DNA from: Longimicrobiaceae bacterium
GTDB taxonomy: Bacteria; Gemmatimonadota; Gemmatimonadetes; Longimicrobiales; Longimicrobiaceae
Direction: 5' to 3'
Length of the DNA stretch: 64,000 nt
Assembly (NCBI GenBank): GCA_036375715.1
Contig: DASVBS010000064.1
Coordinates: 18,471 to 82,470, forward strand
Each line of letters starts with the position of its first letter. The first letter of the stretch is position 1. Below the pieces are notes generated by a model. The model was given only the letters and a program-made list of their open reading frames with translations, made no database searches and was not told the origin of the DNA. Positions 24,818-35,000 of this stretch are shown here, in pieces. The position numbers and the translations under genes are program-made.

Positions 24818-26176
24818 TTGGCCGATCTCTCAAGGTTTCGACAGCGACCTACCTCCGCATTACTCCCGCTGGCCACCTGCCATTTCCTGATCGTCGTCCT
24901 TCTCTGCACCGGGTGCAGCGGGGCCCAGAGCGGGGTTCCCTCCCCCTCGCCCGAAGAGATTCCCTCGCTCGAGGCGGAGCTGGCGCGGAGACAGAACGAG
25001 GTTGCGACGAAGGTGCGGCTGGGCGCGGCGTACCGGGCGGCCGGTCGGCCCGATCGCGCGCTCGCGCTGCTGCAGGAGGCACAGAAGCAGGATCCGCAGA
25101 ACGGCGGGGCGGTGCTCTTCCTCGGCCTGACCCTGGAAGACCTCGGCGAGTTTGCGCGGGCCCGCGAGCTCTACCAGGCGTACCTGGCGCTGGGCGATCC
25201 CTCGCCCCTTCGCGCCCGCGTGGAGCGACGCCTCCCGCTGCTGGCGCGGCGAGAGCTGCAGGCGGCGGTCGCGCGCGCGATCGCGGGTGAGGTAGCGCTC
25301 GCGGAGGCCCCTCCCCGGCCGGGAACCGTAGCGGTCTTCCCCTTCTACCTGGCGAGCTCCGACACGGCGCTGAGCCCGCTCTCCCTCGCCATGGCGGAGA
25401 TGCTCATCACCGACCTCTCCCAGACGGAGCGGCTCATCGTGCTGGAGCGCACCAGGGTGCAGTTCCTCCTCGACGAGCTGGGTCTCGAGGGCGCCGGGCT
25501 GGTCGCCCCGGAGACCGCGGCTCGCGGCGGTCGCCTGCTCGGGGCGGAGCGGCTCGTTCAGGGGACGCTGGGGGGTGGCGGTGAAGCGGAGATCCGCTTC
25601 GACGCCGCCCTGGTGAGCGCAACGTCGGGGGAGGCTGGGATGGAGCAGGGACAGGGGCCGGCCTACGCGGCATCCGCGCCCGGCAATGTCGTGCACATCA
25701 CCGAGGAGGACGCTCTCCCGCGCCTGTTCGACCTCGAGAAGCGGCTCGCCCTGCGGATCTTCGACGCCATGGGCATCGAGCTCACCCCGGCCGAGCGGGA
25801 GCGGGTGAACCGCCGTCCCACCGAGAACCTGCAGGCGCTGCTCGCCTACGGCCGGGGTCTGCGTGCGGCCGACGCCGGCGACTTCAGGGCCGCCGCCCTC
25901 CAATTCCGGGAGGCGCTGAGGCTGGACCCCAACTTCACAGCCGCCCGGATGCGGGCCGAGGAGGCGGAAAGACTCGCCATCGCCAGCCTGGAGACCACCA
26001 ACGACCTGGCCGAAGCAGGCGCTTTCGAGACCCGGCTGCCGGTGGCCTTTGGACCTCTCGACCTGTTCGTCCCCGGCGTGGGTCCGCGCGACCCCGCCCA
26101 GGAGATCATGGGCACGGAAGGCTTCGAGCCCGCCACTGTCGTCGAGGTGATCATCAATCGGCCGGGAGGTCTCTGA
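24818..26176 (+). CDS. TPR lipoprotein with a CsgG-like domain
   Basis: 452 residues from TTG 24818, chosen because GAGG lies seven bases upstream and a lipoprotein signal with the lipobox-like LLCTGC follows; the longer frame upstream is not supported. After the lipid-anchor Cys33 come one or two TPR units (about 45-115, KVRLGAAYRAAGRPDRAL), then a region like the CsgG/FlgO fold (GTVAVFPFYLASSD, MAEMLITDLSQTERLIVLER, LLGAERLVQGTL), then another TPR-like helix pair (FRAAALQFREALRLDP). CsgG forms the curli secretion pore; here pore formation is only a possibility. The stop overlaps the next ATG (ATGA-type). Confidence 0.8.
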   Translation: MADLSRFRQRPTSALLPLATCHFLIVVLLCTGCSGAQSGVPSPSPEEIPSLEAELARRQNEVATKVRLGAAYRAAGRPDRALALLQEAQKQDPQNGGAVLFLGLTLEDLGEFARARELYQAYLALGDPSPLRARVERRLPLLARRELQAAVARAIAGEVALAEAPPRPGTVAVFPFYLASSDTALSPLSLAMAEMLITDLSQTERLIVLERTRVQFLLDELGLEGAGLVAPETAARGGRLLGAERLVQGTLGGGGEAEIRFDAALVSATSGEAGMEQGQGPAYAASAPGNVVHITEEDALPRLFDLEKRLALRIFDAMGIELTPAERERVNRRPTENLQALLAYGRGLRAADAGDFRAAALQFREALRLDPNFTAARMRAEEAERLAIASLETTNDLAEAGAFETRLPVAFGPLDLFVPGVGPRDPAQEIMGTEGFEPATVVEVIINRPGGL

Positions 26177-27390
26177 TGAGCAAGTTCGCGATCCGGCGGA
26201 TCGGGACGCTTCTCAGCGCTGTCACGATAGTTGTCACGGCAGGGCTTCCGGGCGGGAACGTGGCCGCAGCTCAGCTCCCCTCGGCTGGAATCGACGCCGG
26301 GATCGGCGCGGGGATCAATTTCGAGAGCTACGACTTCTCCAGCGCCGAAGCGGTGGGCATGGAGCGGCTCTCGCTGCGCACCATCCCGCTCACTGCCGGG
26401 CTCCGTCCGGCCCGCTGGCTGACCCTGGAGGTAGCCGGCGCCCACGCGACCGGCGTGCTGCGCCGTGCGGATGGTAGCGACTCGGAGATCAGTGGCTTCA
26501 CCGACACCGAGGTGCGCGCCACGGTGCCGTTCGGCTCGGGAAAGACCACCTTTTCGCTCACCGGGCTCGTGGTGCTCCCGACCGGAGTGGAGTCGCAGAG
26601 CCCGGACGAGGTGGCGGTCGCAGGGGTCGTCGCGGCCGACCTGCTCCCCCTGCGTATCTCCAGCTGGGGGGGCGGCGCGGGTTACGCCTTGAGCGCCGCA
26701 GCCGCGCGTTCGATCGGCGACTTCAACGTGGGGCTGAGCGCCGGCTACCGCGTCGCCAGCGAGTACGACCCGCTGGACGAAGGCTCGTTCACCTTCCGCC
26801 CCGGCAATGAGCTGCGCCTGCGCGCGGCGATCGATCGGAACGTCCGTGGCCAGTCCAAGGCTTCGCTCTACGCCACCCTGTTCACCTATGATCGCGATCG
26901 GCTGAACGGGGCGAACCTGTATGACTCCGGCAATCGCATTCAGGTCGTCGGATCGTACGCCTTCCCGCTGGGGATGGCCGGCTCCGCGATCGCCTATGCG
27001 GGGGTGATGCACCGCGCTCGGGGGAATGTCGTGGATCCCCTGCGCGTGGGAGCGATCACCACCACCGCCGATCTCCCCTCTCAGCAGCTCTACCTGCTTG
27101 GAGGCGGCAGCCGCCTTCCTCTCGGCCGGCACCGCCTTCTTCCATCCGTTGATATCCGGGTGTTCCGCCGCGAGGACGGCATCGGCCAGGGCTACGTCCT
27201 GGGTCTCGGGACTGCCGCCGAGCTGCGCCTGAGCGGGTTCAACTCCGAGGTGACGGCTTCGGTGGACCGGGGTGTCGTGCTGGTGCCGTCGATCACCTTT
27301 CGCTTCGGAGAGCTGATGCTGAGCGACGATCGGGACAGCCGTCTCACCGGGCTGCAGATCGGCATGGCGATCCGCGGAGGTGCCCGATGA
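26176..27390 (+). CDS. Probable outer-membrane beta-barrel protein
   Basis: 404 residues. A Sec signal peptide (1-33, cleavage after NVAAA) is followed by alternating amphipathic strands and Gly-rich turns throughout (for example TLEVAGAHATGVLRRADG, SFTLTGLVVLPTG-like segments), with a terminal strand rich in alternating hydrophobics. This is the pattern of an outer-membrane barrel; I do not recognise a named family. The start overlaps the TPR lipoprotein stop and the end overlaps the vWA lipoprotein start, so the three products are made together. Confidence 0.75.
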   Translation: MSKFAIRRIGTLLSAVTIVVTAGLPGGNVAAAQLPSAGIDAGIGAGINFESYDFSSAEAVGMERLSLRTIPLTAGLRPARWLTLEVAGAHATGVLRRADGSDSEISGFTDTEVRATVPFGSGKTTFSLTGLVVLPTGVESQSPDEVAVAGVVAADLLPLRISSWGGGAGYALSAAAARSIGDFNVGLSAGYRVASEYDPLDEGSFTFRPGNELRLRAAIDRNVRGQSKASLYATLFTYDRDRLNGANLYDSGNRIQVVGSYAFPLGMAGSAIAYAGVMHRARGNVVDPLRVGAITTTADLPSQQLYLLGGGSRLPLGRHRLLPSVDIRVFRREDGIGQGYVLGLGTAAELRLSGFNSEVTASVDRGVVLVPSITFRFGELMLSDDRDSRLTGLQIGMAIRGGAR

Positions 27391-29282
27391 GTCTCGGTTC
27401 TCGCCGGTGGTTGGTCACGGCGACGCTCTGCTTCGCGGCAATGGCCTGCGATTCCGGTCTGTTCGTCGAACCGGCCGAGGACGCACCCGCCATCCGGATC
27501 TCCTACTCGCTCTCCGAAGCAGCGCGCATCATTGCCGGGGGAGGAGCGGCGGCGTTCGAGGCAGCGGATGGCGTACGCATCCGTGTGCTGCGCGAGGAGG
27601 CGGCGGTGCTCGATACGCTGGTCTCCTTCACTCCGGCCGAGGAGACACGCATCGGGCTCCAGCTCCCCTCCTCGGCCGCAGGCCCAGCCGTCGTGGAGGT
27701 CGGGATCCTCAACGGGGAGGATCTTCTGTTTCACGGGACCGCTTCGGCGGATCTCGCCCGGGGAGCAACGACCCCGATCGAGATCAGCCTGGGGCCCGTG
27801 CCGCATCACGTCGAGATCGATCGCGCCGTCCAGCGGATCGAGCTCGGAGATACCCTGTTCCTCACGGGCTCTCCGGCCTTCGCCACCGGGCACGCGATCG
27901 CGGGCGAGCTGTCGTGGTCGGCGAATCCGGACGGCCTCGTGGAGCTCGACCGCACCTCCGGACGGCTGATCGCAAAGCAGGAGGGCGCGACCCGCATCAC
28001 CGGCACCTTCGGGGGCCTCAGCGACACGATGACGATCACCATCCGGTCCGAGGTGGCGAGCGTGTCGCTGTCGGTCGCCCAAGAGATCGAGGTCGGCGAG
28101 ACGACTCAGGCTGAGGTGGAGGTCTTCGACAAGCGCGGCAACCTACTTGACCGAACCGTCGAGTGGAGCAGCTCCAACACCGGGGTGGCCACCGTGGACG
28201 CAGCCGGCCTGGTTCGCGGGCTCTCCGCGGGCGAGACACGCCTCTCGGTGAGTGCCGAGGGCAAGAGCGACAGCGCGCCGCTTCGCGTGGTGGAGCCGTG
28301 CGTGCCCGCCCCTCCGCCGCTGGAAGAGAATGGATTCCGGGTCTCCGGCGTGGTCGCGCGGGCGGCGGGATTGCTGGTGGATGTCGTCCTGAACCCAATC
28401 CTGGTCGATGGCCGACCGGTGAGAGGGCTGACCGCGGAGAACTTCCAGGTATATGAGGACGAGTGCGTGCGGCCCTTCACGGTGACGACGTCGGAGGGTG
28501 CGGTGGGCGTGGACCTGGTTTTCATCCAGGACCTCTCCGGTTCGATGGGCGGGGCGATCACCGGTGTGCGCAACAGCGTGATCTCCTTCGCCGAGCAACT
28601 GGTCGAGCGGGGGCTGGATATCCGGATCGGGTCGGTGGGCTACTCCGGACCCTCCACCATCCCCAGCACGCCCGCGGGAAGTCCCGATGAGTTCCTCGGG
28701 CCGGTTCAGGACCTCACCACCCCCGAGGTCTTCCGCAAGCACGTCGAGGCCGAATGGGTGGCCACGGGCGGTGGAGATGCGCCGGAGAATGGGCTGGAGG
28801 CGATCGAGTACGCCCACCGGATGCTCTCCTGGAGGCCTGGCGCCACCCGGGTGATGATCCTGATCACGGACATCAGCCTTCACTGGAGCGGGTCGTTCTG
28901 CGGCTGTTCCGACCAGACCATCGAGAGCATCGCCGAGTTGATCGGAGAGAGCACCGTGGTGCACTCGGTTGCGCCCGCGATCGAGGAGATTCGTACTGCC
29001 GACGGAGGGGTCGATCCATGGGTGCTCGCCGACGCGACCGGCGGCGTGCGGCTCGTTCTCAACCCCAACGGCACGGTCGACCTGAACGCCCTCGACATCG
29101 AGTCGGTGCTGGCCGAGACGATCCGCCTGACCTTCGAGTCGGCCAGCGAGGCGAACGTGCCGCACGACTTGCGGGTGCGGGTGACGCTACCGGGCGGGGT
29201 TCAGTCCGAGTTCGTCGCGGACGGGGTGCGGTACGATCCGCTTGCGCCGGAACTGAAGACGGCACGGATACCGCGGCGGTAG
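27387..29282 (+). CDS. Lipoprotein with two Big2 Ig-like domains and a von Willebrand A domain
   Basis: 631 residues. The lipobox FAAMAC puts the anchor at Cys21. After an N-terminal beta region come two bacterial Ig-like (Big2) domains, about 139-220 and 222-302 (ELSWSANPDGLVELDRTSG; VEWSSSNTGVATVDAAGLV). A vWA domain follows with an intact metal-ion site DLSGS at 382-386. The protein is likely exposed on the cell surface or in the periplasm as an adhesion or assembly factor. It is the last gene of the three-gene cassette; a convergent gene ends 16 bases on. Confidence 0.85.
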   Translation: MSLGSRRWLVTATLCFAAMACDSGLFVEPAEDAPAIRISYSLSEAARIIAGGGAAAFEAADGVRIRVLREEAAVLDTLVSFTPAEETRIGLQLPSSAAGPAVVEVGILNGEDLLFHGTASADLARGATTPIEISLGPVPHHVEIDRAVQRIELGDTLFLTGSPAFATGHAIAGELSWSANPDGLVELDRTSGRLIAKQEGATRITGTFGGLSDTMTITIRSEVASVSLSVAQEIEVGETTQAEVEVFDKRGNLLDRTVEWSSSNTGVATVDAAGLVRGLSAGETRLSVSAEGKSDSAPLRVVEPCVPAPPPLEENGFRVSGVVARAAGLLVDVVLNPILVDGRPVRGLTAENFQVYEDECVRPFTVTTSEGAVGVDLVFIQDLSGSMGGAITGVRNSVISFAEQLVERGLDIRIGSVGYSGPSTIPSTPAGSPDEFLGPVQDLTTPEVFRKHVEAEWVATGGGDAPENGLEAIEYAHRMLSWRPGATRVMILITDISLHWSGSFCGCSDQTIESIAELIGESTVVHSVAPAIEEIRTADGGVDPWVLADATGGVRLVLNPNGTVDLNALDIESVLAETIRLTFESASEANVPHDLRVRVTLPGGVQSEFVADGVRYDPLAPELKTARIPRR

Positions 29283-29298
29283 GGTTGGAGTACCCGCC

Positions 29299-30834
29299 TC
29301 AACTTCGCATCAGCCGATCCAACGACCGGTACTGAATCGCCTCCGCCACATGATGGGGCCGGATGTCCGGCGTGCCCTCGAGATCAGCAATGGTCCGAGC
29401 GATCTTCAGGATCCGATGGTAGGCCCGCGCCGAGAAGCCTAGCCGGTTGATGGCGCCTCTCAGAAGCCTCTCACTCGCCTCACCGATGGGGCAGAACTCG
29501 CGGATCTCCCGCGGCCGCATGTGGGCATTCGCGAAGAGGCCCCGCCGGCCATTGAACCTCTGCCGCTGGATCTCCCGCGCGGCGGTCACCCGCGCCCGGA
29601 CCGCCTCCGACGGCTCTCCCAGGCGCTGATCCGATAGATCCCGGTAGCGCACCGCCGGAACCTCGACGTGCAGGTCGATGCGGTCGAGCAGCGGCCCGGA
29701 GATGCGGGAGAGGTAGCGCTGCACCACCGGAGGAGGACACTTGCACGCCCGTGTCGCGTCGCCGTGAAAACCGCAGGGACAGGGATTCATCGCGGCGGCC
29801 AGCATGAAGCGCGCGGGATAGGTGAGGCTGAAGTTCGCCCGCACGATGGTCACCTCCGACTCCTCCAGCGGCTGCCGGAGCACCTCCAGCACGTTGCGGC
29901 GGAACTCCGGCAGTTCGTCCATGAACAGGACGCCGTGGTGCGCGAGCGACACCTCCCCGGGCTTGGGAATGGTCCCACCGCCGATCAGCCCCGCGTCGGA
30001 GATGGTGTGGTGCGGCGCGCGGAAGGGGCGGAGCTGGACCAGCGGACAGGCGGGCTCGAGCAGGCCGGCGACGGAGTGGATCTTGGTGGTCTCGAGCGCC
30101 TCCTCCAGCGTCAGCGGCGGGAGGATCGTCGGGATGCGGCGCGCGAGCAGGGTCTTGCCCGACCCGGGCGGCCCGACCATCAGGACATTGTGCCCTCCAG
30201 CCGCCGCCATCTCCAGCGCCCGCTTGACGTGCTCTTGCCCCTTCACGTCCGCGAAGTCCACCGGGAAGACCGGAGGTGCGCTCGTGTACCGCGCGGCGGA
30301 GCCCGCCACGGTGGCAAGGTCTCCGCTACCGTCCAGGAAGCGGGCTACCTCGAGCAGGGTTCCGGCGCTCCGCACCTCGATCCCGTCCACCACCGCCGCC
30401 TCGGCCACGTTCTCCGCGGGCAGGACCAGCCCGCGCAACCCGGCCTCGCGCGTGGCCACCGCCACCGGCAGCGCACCGCGCACCGGTCTCAGCCGCCCGT
30501 CGAGCCCCAACTCTCCCAGGAGCACATACTCCCGCAGACGTAAACCGGAGATCTGGCGCGTCCCCGCCACGATGCCGATGGCGATCGGCAGGTCGAAGGC
30601 GCTCCCCTCCTTGCGCACGTCCGCGGGCGCCAGGTTGACCGTGATCCGCCGCGGGGGCAGGAGGAAACCGCTGTTCTTGATGGCCGCCACCACCCGGTCC
30701 TTTCCCTCTCGCACCGCCCCCTGCGCCAGGCCGACGGTGGCAAAGTTCGGCAGCCCGTTGGCCACATCGGCCTCGACGCTGACGATGTAAGCGTCGATCC
30801 CCAGAACGGCGCCGGACAGAGCGCGTGCAAGCAC
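29299..30834 (-). CDS. YifB/ComM-family Mg-chelatase-like AAA+ ATPase
   Basis: 511 residues from GTG 30834, where the family N-terminus begins (VLARALSGAVLGIDAY); upstream frame is not supported. An N-terminal Lon-protease-like fold is followed by the AAA+ core with Walker A GPPGSGKT, the sensor loop GGGTIPKPGEVSLAHHG and Walker B VLFMDELPEF, then the C-terminal helical lid. ComM in naturally competent bacteria promotes branch migration during recombination. No competence genes are adjacent. Confidence 0.93.
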   Translation of the reverse strand: MLARALSGAVLGIDAYIVSVEADVANGLPNFATVGLAQGAVREGKDRVVAAIKNSGFLLPPRRITVNLAPADVRKEGSAFDLPIAIGIVAGTRQISGLRLREYVLLGELGLDGRLRPVRGALPVAVATREAGLRGLVLPAENVAEAAVVDGIEVRSAGTLLEVARFLDGSGDLATVAGSAARYTSAPPVFPVDFADVKGQEHVKRALEMAAAGGHNVLMVGPPGSGKTLLARRIPTILPPLTLEEALETTKIHSVAGLLEPACPLVQLRPFRAPHHTISDAGLIGGGTIPKPGEVSLAHHGVLFMDELPEFRRNVLEVLRQPLEESEVTIVRANFSLTYPARFMLAAAMNPCPCGFHGDATRACKCPPPVVQRYLSRISGPLLDRIDLHVEVPAVRYRDLSDQRLGEPSEAVRARVTAAREIQRQRFNGRRGLFANAHMRPREIREFCPIGEASERLLRGAINRLGFSARAYHRILKIARTIADLEGTPDIRPHHVAEAIQYRSLDRLMRS

Positions 30835-30950
30835 AACCGGGCGGGTGCGAGACTGGACTTCGATGCCCCGAACGGAGCGGTGGTCGAACCTTATACCACC
30901 ATACCGACCCCGAATGGAGCGATGGAAGCCGTCGTTTCCCGCCCAACGAA

Positions 30951-30987
30951 TCAGGGGGCGCGATGACACAAACGTCGCGCCCCCTGA
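30951..30987 (-). terminator. Perfect 13-bp hairpin after the cupredoxin gene
   Basis: TCAGGGGGCGCGA (30951-30963) and TCGCGCCCCCTGA (30975-30987) are exact inverted repeats around an 11-base loop, 21 bases beyond the cupredoxin stop. No U-tract follows on the minus strand (only ATTCGTT). It is probably a terminator or 3'-end stabiliser. Confidence 0.6.
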
Positions 30988-31008
30988 AAGCAGCTTCGCC
31001 GCACCCCC

Positions 31009-31884
31009 CTACATCACCGTGAACTGCAGCATCATCCCCTTGTAGGTGTGGGGCTCGCCGTCCGCCCCGGGAACGGGACAGAGGATCGCGTACTCTCCGG
31101 GCGTGAAGTCGACGGTGAAGGTGCCACTCTGCCCCGGCGCGATCGCCGAAATGCCGCCCAGGAACTCAGCCGGCGGCGGCCCCTGCATGTTGTGGATCCA
31201 ATTGTTGACGTCCTGCACCGTTTTCCCGGGAGCGAGGCGAGCGACCACCACCTCGTGCGGTTCCGTGGACGTGGTCTCGTTGACCGCCCGGATGGTATGC
31301 TTGCCGGCAGTGACCTCCCGATTCATCTGGAAGGCATAGTCGCGCAGCGTGACTTCGACGTCGGCGGCAGGCTCGGCTCCGGCGCTGGGACCGTCGCGCA
31401 CCGTGATCTCTTTCACCATCCCCTTGAACACGTGCGGAACGCCGTCCGGCGAGGGCACGAGGCAGATCAGCGCATACTCACCCGGAGTGAGCTGCACGGT
31501 CGCGTTCGACGACGCTCCGGGCATGGGGGCATTCGGGCCTCCGGCCCACGTGGCAATGCCGTCGATCGGCCGCCCATCACGCAGTGCGGCCACCAGCTCC
31601 GTCACCGTCCTTCCCTCCTCCAGCCGGAGCAGGGTCAGGTGATGCGCTTCCGCCCCGTGGTTCGCAAGGTGGAAGGTGACCCAGCCGGGATCCAGCTCAT
31701 CGGGCGATTCGAAGGAGTAGTCGACGGCGCCGACCTCTACTACCTGCGGCTCGGATGCGGACGCGGAGCTGGCGCTCGCGGCGGATGTATCTTCCGCGGA
31801 GCCACCCGCGGAGTCGGCCTGGCCACAAGCACAGACGAGCACCGGCACGGCCAGCAGAACGGCGAAGCGGGAGGTTCGGGACAT
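31009..31884 (-). CDS. Double-cupredoxin lipoprotein (putative copper protein)
   Basis: 291 residues from ATG 31884. The signal peptide ends in VLVCAC, with the likely lipid anchor Cys20, followed by a Ser/Ala-rich linker. Two homologous beta-sandwich domains follow (about 48-163 and 175-291). Each has an upstream His (His81/82 and His210), then Cys-x9-His-x4-Met with the shared pattern CxVPxxDGxPHxxKGM: Cys141/His151/Met156 and Cys269/His279/Met284. These match type 1 copper ligands in kind, with a longer Cys-His loop than plastocyanin or azurin. Electron transfer or copper handling outside the inner membrane is likely but unproven. Confidence 0.75.
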   Translation of the reverse strand: MSRTSRFAVLLAVPVLVCACGQADSAGGSAEDTSAASASSASASEPQVVEVGAVDYSFESPDELDPGWVTFHLANHGAEAHHLTLLRLEEGRTVTELVAALRDGRPIDGIATWAGGPNAPMPGASSNATVQLTPGEYALICLVPSPDGVPHVFKGMVKEITVRDGPSAGAEPAADVEVTLRDYAFQMNREVTAGKHTIRAVNETTSTEPHEVVVARLAPGKTVQDVNNWIHNMQGPPPAEFLGGISAIAPGQSGTFTVDFTPGEYAILCPVPGADGEPHTYKGMMLQFTVM

Positions 31885-31965
31885 GGCGGGATCGCGGAGA
31901 GAGGTGATGGAATTGGCCAGCGCAGGCCAGCGAGAGCAGTAGCAGCCTCCCCGGAGCGGCCTGCA

Positions 31966-31993
31966 CGCGCAGGCGAGCGGCCTCGCCTGCGCG
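31966..31993. other. Perfect 12-bp GC hairpin between the NtrY-like kinase and cupredoxin genes
   Basis: CGCGCAGGCGAG (31966-31977) and CTCGCCTGCGCG (31982-31993) pair exactly around CGGC. It lies 107 bases after the kinase stop and 82 bases before the cupredoxin start, on the same strand as both. No T-run follows. It may end the kinase transcript. Confidence 0.55.
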
Positions 31994-32099
31994 GTCAGGG
32001 AGTGCCGCCGTGGGGCCCGGAGCACAACACCTTCGACGTGGCCAATAGTGGCCGGCTACACGCCCATCAGGCAAGAACTTCGATTGCCCCGGGCCACCC

Positions 32100-35000
32100 T
32101 CACTCTATCGTATCTTCTCGCTCGCTCGTATCCCCCTCCACACCCGCGGCATCCTCTTCACCTCCGACATCCACCGCCTCACCCAGGGCATCCTCCGCCT
32201 TCAAGGCCTCCTCCGCACCCACTGCATCCTCCTCACCCCCCACGTCCCTGGGAATCAACACGCGCACCCGCGTCCCCCGCCCCGCGACAGACTCCGCCAC
32301 CACTTCCCCACCCCACGACTCCACCATCCGCCGAACGATCGCCAGGCCCAGGCCGGTTCCGCTGGTGCGGGTAGAGAAATGCGGCTCGAAGACCCGGGTG
32401 AGCAGCTCGGGAGGAATCCCCTCGCCGGTATCGGCCACGGCGATCTCCACCCGATCGTGCTCCGCCCCGTTGACGGAAACGCGGATCTCGCCGCTCTCCC
32501 CCACCGCCTCGCGGGCATTCTCCAGCAGGTTGACGAGCACCTCCTTCAGCTCGCCCCGGCGGGCGATCCCCCGCACCCTGTGCGAGGCATCCACCTCCAG
32601 GGAGTACTGGATCCCCTCCCCCGCCCCGCGATAGAGGGTGAGCGTTTCCTCCACCACGCTCGCCACGTCGATCGACTCCAGCCGATCCGCCGTGCTGTCC
32701 GGTGTCCCGAAGCGCGAGAAGGCGCGGGCGATCTCCCCCAGTCGATCGATCTCCATCAGGATCGATTCGACGTTGCGATCCAGGATCTCGTCGTAGTCCG
32801 GGCGCCGGTCGCGGTACGCGCGACGCAGGTGCTGCACCGCCAGCTTGATCGGCGTCAGCGGGTTCTTGATCTCGTGCGCCACCTGCCGCGCCATCTCTCC
32901 CCAGGCCAGCACGCGCGCGCTGCGGATCTCCCCGGTCACGTCCTCGAGCGCCACCACCGCGCCGCCCGGTCCGTCTCCGGAGGTCAGCCGCCGCATACGC
33001 AGCCGCAGGATGCGCCCCTCGACCTCGAGCTCCACCGCCTCCTCCGTCTCCTGCGAGCGCCAGAAGCGGTCGAGCGCCTCCCCCACCGCCCGCAGAGGAG
33101 CCGAGGTGCGCGGCAGAGGCTGGCCGACTTCGAGCGGTGCGCCCAGGATCTCGGCCGCCCTCGGGTTGACCATCTCCACATCGGCATCGGCGTCCAGCGC
33201 GAGCACACCTGTCGCCGCTTCGGCGACGATCGTCTCGGTTCGCCGCGTCTCGCGAATCAGAGCCGCTCGAGCGCTGCGGAGACGCGTCGCCATGCGGTTG
33301 AACGAGCGGTAGACGCTGCCGAACTCGTCGGGGCGGCTCTCCGGCAGCTGCACTTGGAGGTTGCCCGAACCGATGGTGGCCGCCGCCTGACTGAGCTCGT
33401 CGATGGGTCGGGTGAGCGCCCGCCCCACGAGCAGGGAGAGGAACACTGAGAGCGCCGCGCCCACCAGCGACAGCAGCAGCGCGATGTCGCGGAACTGGGT
33501 CTGGCGCCGCGCGATGTCATCACGCGCAAGCGCGATGGGCGCCGCCAGCACGACGTCACCTTCCAGGCGACGGTAGCCCACCAGGTACTCGTTCTGACCC
33601 AGCCGGCGGCGGTCGACCTCCTCGAGGTCGTCGCCTCCCGCGAACGCCAGGTAGACCGAGGGCGGCAGCCAGGTGTCGAAGAGCCCCAGCTCGAGGATCT
33701 CCGGCGCCGGGGCCACCTCCAGCGTGCCGCGACGATACAGAAGGAGGTCCGCACCCACCTCCTCCACCACGTTCCACAGCGGAGTCCCCGGGGAGATCTC
33801 GTCGACCGTCTGCTCCAGGGTGCTGCGCGCGAACGCTTCGGCGGAGAGGATCACCTCCCGCGCCACCGCGCTGTACGCCACAGCGCTGAAGATTCCCGCG
33901 GGAAGCAGGAAGAAGGCGAACAGCGTGAGCGTGAGACGGCTGCGGAAGGAGCGCAGCCGCTCGGGCCGCAGAACGGGAAGGTCTCCCAGGTCGCGGGATA
34001 TCAGGCGCGCGGTCAGCCACATCAGGAAGAGCACGCCGAGCAGCGCGGTGGTCAGGAGCACACCGCGGATCAGGAGCATCGGCAGGGAGGAGGTCCGCAC
34101 TACCAGGTGCGCGTGCATCCAGCCCGACGGGTACCGCGCGGGGGCCTCGCTCCGCCACCCGTTCTCGGTCGGATGCCACTCGACCCGCCTTCGCGAAGCA
34201 TCCTCGGCCACGAGGCTGTCGGCGGCAGGGGTGTCGCTCGGGACCAGATACAGCGACGAAACCGCCGCGCCGGGCTCGCTGCCTCCCTCCTGGTGGAGGA
34301 ACCGCGCAAGCGCCGTCGCCCCGGCAAGCCGGCTGCGCGGGGGCACCGCCACGGACAGCGTCCGCCCGCCGGGGAGCGGAACGAGGAGGAGGTAATGCAG
34401 CCCCTCCACGCGGGTGTGCAGCTGAACGACGGGGGCATCCAACCCACGGTGGCGCTCCACCATCATGCGCACCACGGAGGGCAGGGTGTCGGTGAGTTGC
34501 GTCAGCCGCAGCTCGTTCAGGGCCGTCCCATTCTGCCAGATGGTGAGGCGCGCCTCGTACCCCTCTTCCGCCAGCCGGCTTTCGATCCAGCTGTGATAGA
34601 GAAGATTGACCCCCGTTTCTCCTTCCGCCGCGAAGTCCTGTGCCTTCTCCGCGAAAACGCGGAGCCGGAAATCGAGATACGGGTTGGCCTCGGTGCCGAG
34701 TCGGGAGAGCTCGCGCTCCTCCGCGTTGCGGAGCTTGGCCTCCACGTGCCAGGTCCAGAGCGTCGGCAGCACGCAACTCGACGCGACCAGTCCAGCCACA
34801 AGCCACGCCCTGAGAGGGCGATAGCGCGCAGACAGGTGTGGCAGAGCGAGGGCGAACGCGACGTAGGGTAGTGCCCAGAGCGAGCTCCACAGGGCGGATG
34901 GGCTCTGCGGCCCTGCCCGGAGCGCCAGCACGACCGCGAGTGCCGCGCATGCAGCAACTCCAGCGATCAGCAGCGTCGCGGGACGCACCCTGGAGAGATG

